Of a stretch of 35,463 nt of DNA, positions 29,740-35,463 are shown piece after piece (positions within the stretch are counted from its first letter, which is position 1; each line of letters opens with the position of its first letter). The stretch is taken from the NCBI GenBank assembly GCA_015068655.1, contig SVKC01000018.1, forward strand, positions 1 through 35,463. The letters are read 5' to 3'. The position numbers were made by a program, and so were the translations under genes. The notes under the pieces were generated by a model. The model did no database searches, was not told where the DNA came from, and saw nothing but the letters and a program-made list of their open reading frames with translations. This stretch comes from Oscillospiraceae bacterium (GTDB lineage: Bacteria; Bacillota; Clostridia; Monoglobales; Monoglobaceae).

Positions 29740-30282
29740 TTATACCTCTAAAATTTCTTTTTCTTTGTCTTTCACAATTGTGTCAACAGAAGCCACAAAT
29801 TTGTCTGTGAGCTTCTGAATCTTTGTTTCAAGATCCTTCAAATCGTCCTCGGTGATTTCTCCGTCTTTTTTCTGTTTTTTGAAGGCTTCAAGTGAATCAC
29901 GGCGTACGTTGCGGAGCGCAACCTTGCATTCCTCACCGCGCTTTGAAATACCCTTCACAAGCTCTTTTCTTCTTTCCTCTGTGAGAGGGGGGAAGTTGAG
30001 GCGGATTGTTTTTCCGTCGTTGTTGGGGTTGATACCAACATCCGACTTGAGAATTGCCTTTTCAATTTCACCGAGAATTGAAGCATCCCAGGGCTGAATG
30101 GTAATTGTTTTGGGCTCGGGAACAGCAATTGTACCCACCTGCTGAATAGGTGTGGGAACACCGTAGTATTCAACCGTTACCTTGTCAAGTATTGCAGGGT
30201 TTGCACGTCCTGCTCTGATTGCTCCCAGGTCAGACTGGAGAACAGCAATAGCTTTTTCCATTTTGCTTTCTGCGTTTTTCAT
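29740..30282 (-). CDS. frr: Ribosome recycling factor
   Basis: With EF-G it splits post-termination ribosomes. 180 residues, near the standard 185. Conserved stretches: IRAGRANPAILDKVTVEYYG, PTPIQQVGTIAVPEPKTITI, LNFPPLTEERRKELVK and the C-terminal TDKFVASVDTIVKDKEKEIL. AAAGGAAAGAG lies upstream of the ATG. Six nt from the uppS start and 41 nt after pyrH. Confidence 0.97.
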   Translation of the reverse strand: MKNAESKMEKAIAVLQSDLGAIRAGRANPAILDKVTVEYYGVPTPIQQVGTIAVPEPKTITIQPWDASILGEIEKAILKSDVGINPNNDGKTIRLNFPPLTEERRKELVKGISKRGEECKVALRNVRRDSLEAFKKQKKDGEITEDDLKDLETKIQKLTDKFVASVDTIVKDKEKEILEV

Positions 30283-30323
30283 AAAATCTCTTTCCTTTCA
30301 AAATAATTTATATCAGTTTCCTG

Positions 30324-31028
30324 TTATTTTACGATAGTGCCGATTTCCTCGCCCATAACTGCTCTCTTGATGTTTTCGGGGTCGTTGAGACCGAAGACCA
30401 GAATGGGAATATTGTTGTCCATACAAAGAGATGTTGCTGTGGAGTCCATAACACCAAGGCCGCGGTTCAAAACATCAATATAATTGAGACTGTCAAACTT
30501 CACTGCATTGGGGTTGATATTTGGGTCGCTGTCATAAACCGCATCAACCTTCTTTGCAAGGAGAATAATTTCAGCATCAATTTCTGCCGCACGGAGGGCT
30601 GCTGTTGTGTCAGTTGAGAAGAAGGGGTTGCCTGTTCCGCAGGCAAAAATAACAACTCTGCCTTTTTCAAGATGACGCATTGCCTTGAGCCTTATGTAAG
30701 GTTCAGCAATCTGTCTCATTTCGATGGCTGTCTGGACACGTGCTGCAACACCCTGTTGTTCAAGAGCATCCAAAAGTGCAAGGGAGTTGATGACGGTTGC
30801 AAGCATTCCCATATGGTCTGCACGGCTTCTGTCCATACCTTCGCCTGTTCGTCCTCTCCAGAAATTGCCGCCGCCTACGACGATTGCAATTTCACAGCCC
30901 ATTTCCGAACATTCCTTGATTTTTTCGGCAATGCGTGTAACAGTAGCATTGTCAAGTCCGAAACCCTTTTCTCCTGCAAGAGCTTCTCCGCTGATTTTCA
31001 GCATAACTCTTTTGTATTTTATTGCCAT
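30324..31028 (-). CDS. pyrH: UMP kinase
   Basis: Phosphorylates UMP to UDP in pyrimidine synthesis; hexameric amino-acid-kinase fold. Signatures are [75 protein letters not shown] and [12 protein letters not shown]. 234 residues, typical length. First gene of the conserved run down to rseP, with GGAGGT 9 nt before the ATG. Weak promoter-like boxes lie at 31064-31094, with a spacer that is too long to be sure. Confidence 0.97.
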   Translation of the reverse strand: MAIKYKRVMLKISGEALAGEKGFGLDNATVTRIAEKIKECSEMGCEIAIVVGGGNFWRGRTGEGMDRSRADHMGMLATVINSLALLDALEQQGVAARVQTAIEMRQIAEPYIRLKAMRHLEKGRVVIFACGTGNPFFSTDTTAALRAAEIDAEIILLAKKVDAVYDSDPNINPNAVKFDSLNYIDVLNRGLGVMDSTATSLCMDNNIPILVFGLNDPENIKRAVMGEEIGTIVK

Positions 31029-31109
31029 AATTTTACCTCCAGAAAAATTATTTTTTCAACTATGTTATACACTCAACATCAAATGCTTTTTCAAAAACAT
31101 CAAAGTGTA

Positions 31110-31613
31110 TTATTCTGAAATGTCAATAACCGTAATGTCATCCTCAGGCTCAACCGCATTTCCGCCCTGAGGGGTTGTAACGGTTTCGGGGGTGAACTCC
31201 ACTTCAGGCTCCTGAGGTTCCGATGGCTTCTCCTCGGGCTTGTTTTCAGGGGCTTTGCTCTGTTCTGACTCTGACGGACTCTTTGTGCTCTCGTTAGAAT
31301 TTTCTTCTGATGTCTTTTCTTCGGTTTTTTCTTCCTTCTTTTCTTCTTTTTCTGCTGTTTCCTTTTTCTTTGAAGACTGAGCCTTCTTTTCAGCTTTCTC
31401 AAGGTCTTCTTCAAGGCTTTCAATCTGTGCCTTCAGTTCTTTGTTTTCCTTCTCAATATCGCTGTCACCGATAGTTGGGAAAGGCAGAGGGTTGACAATA
31501 AGGCTGAATGCTGTCACGAAGGATACGCAAAACAAAGCCACCGTACCAACAGCAATTCCTATTCCTGTCCATACTCTTTTTCCCTTGTCTGTCATTCTTG
31601 CTCTTCTGCTCAC
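31110..31613 (-). CDS. Single-pass membrane protein with acidic, low-complexity tail
   Basis: No family recognised. The 167-residue protein has a short basic N-terminus (SRRARMTDKGKR), one membrane helix (GIGIAVGTVALFCVSFVTAF), then a coiled-coil heptad stretch (about 55-80, IEKENKELKAQIESLEEDLE) and a long Lys/Glu- then Pro/Glu-rich tail to the end. The topology suggests an external or periplasm-like tail, perhaps a spacer along the wall. The start is a GTG supported by AAAGGAGG 7 nt upstream. It has its own promoter and follows a terminator. Such tails evolve quickly, so distant homology may be missed. Confidence 0.75.
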   Translation of the reverse strand: MSRRARMTDKGKRVWTGIGIAVGTVALFCVSFVTAFSLIVNPLPFPTIGDSDIEKENKELKAQIESLEEDLEKAEKKAQSSKKKETAEKEEKKEEKTEEKTSEENSNESTKSPSESEQSKAPENKPEEKPSEPQEPEVEFTPETVTTPQGGNAVEPEDDITVIDISE

Positions 31614-31652
31614 GGAAAAGCCTCCTTTTTCTGTAAATACTCATACAAGGAA

Positions 31653-31681
31653 AGTATATCATAACTTTGATAACTATTCAA
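31653..31681 (-). promoter_or_regulatory. Promoter of the acidic-tail membrane protein gene
   Basis: Minus-strand TTGAAT (31676-31681) and TATACT (31653-31658), 17-nt spacer, located between the upstream terminator and the GTG start. Confidence 0.7.
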
Positions 31682-31715
31682 GACCAAAAAACAAAATTAA
31701 CACAAAAATATTAAT

Positions 31716-31751
31716 CAAAAAAAGAAGCGGCTGCAAAATGAGCAACCGCTT
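31716..31751 (-). terminator. Rho-independent terminator
   Basis: On the minus strand the arms aagcggttgc (31751-31742) and gcagccgctt (31734-31725) form a 10-bp stem with one mismatch, followed by a T-rich run (31724-31716). It ends the transcript of the membrane protein gene at 31789-32244. Confidence 0.85.
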
Positions 31752-31788
31752 TGAAGTTTTTGTGTCAGGCTTTTGAAAAAGCACAAAT

Positions 31789-32244
31789 TTATCTGTTTTT
31801 TTCAATTCTTGCAATTTTGATAGCCGTAAAGATGAAAGCCCCAAGAAGGTAGAGTGCAATTGCAAGAGAAGGTCCCCAGGACATCCACCATCTTGTGTCA
31901 CCGAAAGCGCCGAGAGCATATCTGATTCTCGCAAAATATGTGAGATACAGAGAAAATACTGCCGCAACTGCCGTAAAGATGCCGTAGTTGAAGGCTCTGG
32001 ATTTGTTCTTGATAATCTTCATACCGCCGAGAACAAAGAGCACAACGGCTATTACTCCGAAAAATATTGCAGGAATAAGCATTTTTTCGGGGTGTATCAT
32101 TATGGTATTCTCCATATATCTGAGAAGAATAAGAGCAAGGACACCCCATGCGAGGTTAATCATAAACCAGTTGGTAACCTTGTCTACCTTCATTCTTTTT
32201 TCAAGTTTCTTCTGTCTTTTTGTCTGATCAATTTTTGCTGCCAT
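31789..32244 (-). CDS. Four-helix membrane protein of unknown function
   Basis: A 151-residue protein with a basic N-terminus (DQTKRQKKLEKRMK) and four hydrophobic segments: NLAWGVLALILLRYM, MLIPAIFFGVIAVVLFVLGG, NYGIFTAVAAVFSLYLTYFA and SLAIALYLLGAFIFTAIKIA. I recognise no domain. It lies 41 nt downstream of rsmE on the same strand and is closed by a clear terminator, so it is probably the last gene of the DUF1385-prmC-rsmE transcript. Confidence 0.8.
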   Translation of the reverse strand: MAAKIDQTKRQKKLEKRMKVDKVTNWFMINLAWGVLALILLRYMENTIMIHPEKMLIPAIFFGVIAVVLFVLGGMKIIKNKSRAFNYGIFTAVAAVFSLYLTYFARIRYALGAFGDTRWWMSWGPSLAIALYLLGAFIFTAIKIARIEKNR

Positions 32245-32285
32245 AACAAGCTCGCCTTTCTGTCCGTGTATCGGAACTTCATAAA

Positions 32286-33032
32286 TTAAATTTCGTTTCT
32301 GTCAAACATTATTATGGGAATCAACGCTCCCGATACGGTTTCTGTACGCAGGATTCTGCGACCCAGACCGATTGCTGTGATTTCGTTTTCCAGTGCGAAA
32401 GCCGCTTCCTCATCCGAAAAGCCGCCCTCGGGTCCCACCAAAATGCCAAAGGAGGTGGCATCCGGCTTGTCCGAAAGTACCTTTTTGAGACCGGTTTTTC
32501 CTTCGTGACCCAAAAGCTCATAAGGCATAAGGGAAAGGTCAAGCTCCTTCATCATTTCGATTGCTTTTTCAAAGGAAACAGGCTCCAAAACCTTTGGAAT
32601 GAGACCTCTTCCGCATTGCTTCACGGCTTCTACCGAAACCTTGTTCCAACGCTTTGCTTTTTCTTCGCCTGCGGATTTGTTTGCAATTTTCGTTACGCAT
32701 CGTTCCATTATTACGGGAACAATTTCAAAAACTCCAAGCTCAACTGATTTTTGGATTATTGTCTCCATTTTTCCTGACTTCGGAAGACCCTGAAAGAGGG
32801 TTATCTTCACCTGAGGCTCCGAAAGAGATTGGGTTTCCTCCAAAATCCTTGCTTGACAAAGATTTTTTTTGATGGAAACAAGCTCCGCAATATATTCAGT
32901 TCCCGAACCGTCAAAAATCAGAATTCGGTCACCACAGTTCATTCGGAGTACCTTTTCAATATGCTTGCTGTCCTCAAAAATTTCTGCAACACCGCCTGAA
33001 ATATTCTGAGGTTCAGTGAAAAATCTACGCAT
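32286..33032 (-). CDS. rsmE: 16S rRNA m3U1498 methyltransferase RsmE
   Basis: A SPOUT-class enzyme that methylates U1498 of 16S rRNA using S-adenosylmethionine. The N-terminal PUA-like domain begins MRRFFTEPQN and includes LRMNCGDRILIFDGSG. The knot region has FGILVGPEGGFSDEEAAFAL and GLGRRILRTETV. About 248 residues, standard. The ATG at 33032 has AAGGG 9 nt upstream; the frame extends 2 codons to a TTG. Confidence 0.95.
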   Translation of the reverse strand: MRRFFTEPQNISGGVAEIFEDSKHIEKVLRMNCGDRILIFDGSGTEYIAELVSIKKNLCQARILEETQSLSEPQVKITLFQGLPKSGKMETIIQKSVELGVFEIVPVIMERCVTKIANKSAGEEKAKRWNKVSVEAVKQCGRGLIPKVLEPVSFEKAIEMMKELDLSLMPYELLGHEGKTGLKKVLSDKPDATSFGILVGPEGGFSDEEAAFALENEITAIGLGRRILRTETVSGALIPIIMFDRNEI

Positions 33033-33127
33033 AATCAATTTCCCTTCTGCGTAAAAGTTAGCTACCTTGCCATTTTATCATATAAAAATAAAAATTTCAA
33101 GCCCTATTTTCAGAAACGGAAAAAGTC

Positions 33128-33970
33128 TTATCCAAGAAAGCCCAGAACAACACGCTCAATGCCGCTTAAATCGCGGATAAGCCTTATGTCACGGAAATGT
33201 TCTTCCATTATGGCGGCAACATCCGTTGCCTGACCGATTCCCACCTCAAAGGCGAGAAGTCCTCCCTTCGCAAGAGGAACATCATGGGCAATTCTTCGAT
33301 AAAAATCAAGTCCGTCACAACCGCCAATCAGGGCAGAAAGAGGCTCAAAGTCCTTTACCTTTTTGTCTAGTTCCGAAATATCCTTGTCCGGAATGTAGGG
33401 GGGATTTGAAACAATTACATCGGGAAGCTTTTCACATTCGGGAAGCTTTTTCATTATGTCAAGCTTTTCGAATCGGCATTGGCTTTCTGTGCCGAGACGT
33501 GATGAATTTCTTTTCGCAACAGCGAGAGCCTCTTCCGATATGTCTACGGACAAAACCTCTGCCTGTGGCAGAAAATGAGCAAGGCTCACGGCTATACAGC
33601 CTGAGCCTGTTCCAACCTCAAATATATTGAGCTTCTCCCGTTCCTTGCAAAGGTCAACAACACTTTCTACCAGAATTTCTGTATCGGCTCTGGGGATGAG
33701 GGTTGCAGAGCTTACCTCAAACCACAGGGACATAAATTCACAACCGCCTGCAATATACTGTACAGGCTCACCTGAAAGAAGTCTTTCAAAAGCCGATGAA
33801 AAAATACGCTGTTGCTCGCAGTCAAGGTGCTTATCTCCAAAAATCAGCTCCGATTTTGAAAAACCAAGGACATACGAAAGAATATAATCAACGTCCGCAA
33901 GGGGACTGTCGTTGCCGGTTTTTTTCAGCTTTTCCGAGGCTTGTTTTCTGAGCTCTTTGAGACTTACCAT
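33128..33970 (-). CDS. prmC: Release factor glutamine methyltransferase
   Basis: Methylates the GGQ glutamine of peptide release factors RF1 and RF2. FEVGTGSGCIAVSLA is the SAM-binding motif I and VIVSNPPYIPD contains the catalytic NPPY that grips the Gln. The N-terminal helical domain (about 1-75) with SLKELRKQASEKL is present. 280 residues, typical. The start overlaps the DUF1385 gene stop by 7 nt. In many Firmicutes prfA follows; here rsmE follows instead. Confidence 0.95.
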   Translation of the reverse strand: MVSLKELRKQASEKLKKTGNDSPLADVDYILSYVLGFSKSELIFGDKHLDCEQQRIFSSAFERLLSGEPVQYIAGGCEFMSLWFEVSSATLIPRADTEILVESVVDLCKEREKLNIFEVGTGSGCIAVSLAHFLPQAEVLSVDISEEALAVAKRNSSRLGTESQCRFEKLDIMKKLPECEKLPDVIVSNPPYIPDKDISELDKKVKDFEPLSALIGGCDGLDFYRRIAHDVPLAKGGLLAFEVGIGQATDVAAIMEEHFRDIRLIRDLSGIERVVLGFLG

Positions 33971-34938
33971 TTGTCTTCACCGGCATTTTCGGGCATAACA
34001 GCTTTCAAAGAGGTAATGGCAACCTCAATCTGGCTGTCGTCAGGTTCTTTTGTTGTAATGTATTGGAACCATTTTCCCGGTGCGCTGATTATTGCCGTAA
34101 ACCAGTTGTCATGTCGTCCTGCGAACTTTATGATTTCATAGGATATGCCGGCTACAACAGGAAGCAGAGCAAGACGGAGCGCAAGGCGGATAAGCATATT
34201 CTCGTTGGGAATAAAGAAAAACACGATAATGCTGATTACCATAACAATAAGAAGAAAGCTTGTACCGCATCTGGGGTGAAGTCTGGAATGCTTTCTTACG
34301 TTTTCCACTGTGAGCTCCTCACCGCTTTCGTAGCAGTGAATTGATTTGTGTTCCGCACCGTGGTACATAAACACTCTTTTGATGTCCTTCATCTGAGAAA
34401 CGAGGGCTATGTAGATAAGAAAAATTCCGATTCGCACAGCACCCTCTGTTGCAGTAAGTATAAGCTTGTTTTCAATATAATTTTTCAGGAAATCACCGAT
34501 AATCGCAGGGAGCATAATGAACAGTCCCACACTGAAAATCAGAGAAATCACAACCGAGAAATAAATAACTATGCTTGTTGCTTTTTCCGAGCCAAGCTTT
34601 TTGTTGAGCCATTTTTCAAACTTGCCCGGTTCTTCCTCAACCTGATTTCCTTCATCGTCGACATCAAAGAATTTCGCGGAGTACATAAGAGATTGCACAC
34701 CCGTAATCATTGAATCAAAAAAGTTGACACAGCCACGGATAATGGGAATTTTGAAAAACCAGTTTTTTCTCACCTTTCCCAAAGGCTTTTCCTCAACAAC
34801 TATTTCACCGTCAGGCTTGCGCACGGCGGTAGCGAGCTTTTGAGGACCTTTCATCATAACCCCTTCAATAACGGCTTGACCGCCAATAGAGGTTCTGTGT
34901 TTTTTGTCTTTGCATTTTGTTTTACATTCTTTTGACAT
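33964..34938 (-). CDS. DUF1385 (YqhQ-like) membrane protein
   Basis: A 324-residue membrane protein of the DUF1385 family. The signature SIGGQAVIEGVMMKGPQKLA opens it, followed by WFFKIPIIRGCVNFFDSMIT and YHGAEHKSIHCYESGEELTV with VRKHSRLHPRCGTSFLLIV (His- and Cys-rich, possibly metal-binding). At least four membrane helices. The family's function is not established; it is regularly encoded beside prmC and prfA, as here. GAAGGTG upstream of the ATG. The leader contains a small hairpin GGAGA/TCTCC (34958-34973). Confidence 0.92.
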   Translation of the reverse strand: MSKECKTKCKDKKHRTSIGGQAVIEGVMMKGPQKLATAVRKPDGEIVVEEKPLGKVRKNWFFKIPIIRGCVNFFDSMITGVQSLMYSAKFFDVDDEGNQVEEEPGKFEKWLNKKLGSEKATSIVIYFSVVISLIFSVGLFIMLPAIIGDFLKNYIENKLILTATEGAVRIGIFLIYIALVSQMKDIKRVFMYHGAEHKSIHCYESGEELTVENVRKHSRLHPRCGTSFLLIVMVISIIVFFFIPNENMLIRLALRLALLPVVAGISYEIIKFAGRHDNWFTAIISAPGKWFQYITTKEPDDSQIEVAITSLKAVMPENAGEDKW

Positions 34939-34980
34939 AAGCTACACCTTCTTTTCCGGAGAGCAAATTCTCCTTTTTGA

Positions 34981-35009
34981 AGTATAACATATTTTTTGTA
35001 AATATACAA
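34981..35009 (-). promoter_or_regulatory. Promoter of DUF1385-prmC-rsmE operon
   Basis: Minus-strand TTGTAT (35004-35009) and TATACT (34981-34986), 17-nt spacer, about 43 nt before the DUF1385 ATG. No promoter is needed for prmC, which overlaps the first gene. Confidence 0.65.
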
Positions 35010-35079
35010 CAGAAATTTTTTAAAAGTTTTTTTCTGTTAGATAAAATTAACTGCATAAATTTGTTTTTTAAAGTAAAAC

Positions 35080-35213
35080 TTGACAAACTACACCTAAAGG
35101 GGTATATCTTGCCAGGCTTTCACGAGTGTTAAATTGTAATTTTAAAAAATAACTTATCAAACTTGACAAATTAAGCTTAATATGATAATATAAATGTGCA
35201 AATATGATAAGTT
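35080..35213 (+). promoter_or_regulatory. Tandem promoters and inverted repeat before the XRE gene
   Basis: Two candidate promoters: TTGACA (35080-35085) with TATATC (35103-35108), and TTGACA (35163-35168) with TAATAT (35186-35191), each with 17-nt spacing. The two -35 regions lie in a direct repeat (aacttgacaaa). A 9-bp inverted repeat aacttatca (35151-35159) / tgataagtt (35205-35213) brackets the second promoter and may be the operator of the downstream regulator. Confidence 0.6.
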
Positions 35214-35231
35214 GAGAAATTAGGTGATTTT

Positions 35232-35463
35232 ATGAAAATAACTGGAAACGAAAGCGAACAGGTTATTTTGAAGGAACTTGGTATGCGAATAAAGCAGTAT
35301 CGCATATCGCTGAATATTACACAAATGGACCTTGCGCACAAATGCGGAACATCCATTAGCACGGTGGTTCGAATGGAAAACGGAGTAGATTCAAAACTTT
35401 CGAATTATTTGAAAGTTTTGAATGCATTAAATCTAATGCAAAATATTGATTTACTAATTCCGG
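35232..35463 (+). CDS. XRE/HipB-like HTH regulator, 3' truncated
   Basis: The frame is open to the window edge, so only about 77 residues are visible. LGMRIKQYRISLNITQMDLA is the first half of the HTH; CGTSISTVVRMENGVDSKLS follows, with the recognition helix and the RMENG turn; NYLKVLNALNLMQNIDLLIP completes a HipB-like domain. The opening MKITGNESEQVILKELG is typical of antitoxin-type XRE proteins encoded just before HipA-like kinases; the partner would lie beyond the window. AGGTGA is 4-5 nt before the ATG. The HTH is certain; a toxin-antitoxin role is inference. Confidence 0.85.
   Translation, partial: MKITGNESEQVILKELGMRIKQYRISLNITQMDLAHKCGTSISTVVRMENGVDSKLSNYLKVLNALNLMQNIDLLIP

Noticed and set aside
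31100-31423. Very basic Lys/Arg-rich frame overlapping the acidic-tail gene
   Set aside because: It is the shifted frame of a Lys/Glu-rich low-complexity stretch; the chosen frame has a good start, membrane helix and promoter.

Overview
The window looks like a chromosomal segment of a spore-forming Gram-positive anaerobe of the class Clostridia, probably near the gut Oscillospiraceae/Ruminococcaceae. The evidence is sporulation genes (ylbJ, yqfC, yqfD), GatCAB-dependent tRNA amidation, a T-box leader, SLH-domain surface proteins and Firmicutes gene order. Genus cannot be read from the sequence alone. I saw no tRNA, rRNA, CRISPR array or prophage.

Layout: 1-551 is the 3' part of a sugar ABC permease. 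753-5504 (minus) is aspS-gatC-gatA-gatB, behind a strong promoter and a T-box whose specifier reads AAC (Asn); this looks like an indirect Asn-tRNA pathway. GatA in it lacks most of the canonical amidase active site. 5916-6511 holds a divergent pair: a 77-residue Cys-motif protein and an XRE regulator flanking a 38-bp perfect palindrome. It is followed by a broken RAYT transposase gene carrying a REP-like hairpin. 6681-13165 has ylbJ and the run yqfC-yqfD-phoH-ybeY-dgkA-era-yqzL-recO. 13218-18406 has a QueG-like Fe-S protein, alaS, a HIT protein and citrate synthase.

18539-25752 is more accessory: a GHL10-SLH surface hydrolase, a leaderless Cu/Zn-SOD-like protein, a second XRE/Cys-protein pair in mirror arrangement, a D-2-hydroxyacid dehydrogenase, an unusual minus-strand operon (SLH protein, HprK-like kinase, PqqD-like protein, S26-like peptidase), and a DUF1540 peptide. 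25923-31028 is the conserved pyrH-frr-uppS-cdsA-dxr-rseP block. Two membrane proteins, rsmE, prmC and a DUF1385 protein follow, and the window ends inside a HipB-like XRE gene.

A roughly 135-bp repeat (two REP-like hairpins in inverted orientation inside terminal inverted repeats) occurs four times, each time exactly between two convergent genes. The hairpin in the RAYT remnant has the same head and loop. The best candidates for undescribed biology are the twin XRE/CX3CX2CH-protein modules, the SLH-kinase-PqqD-peptidase operon, and the degenerate GatA under an Asn T-box.
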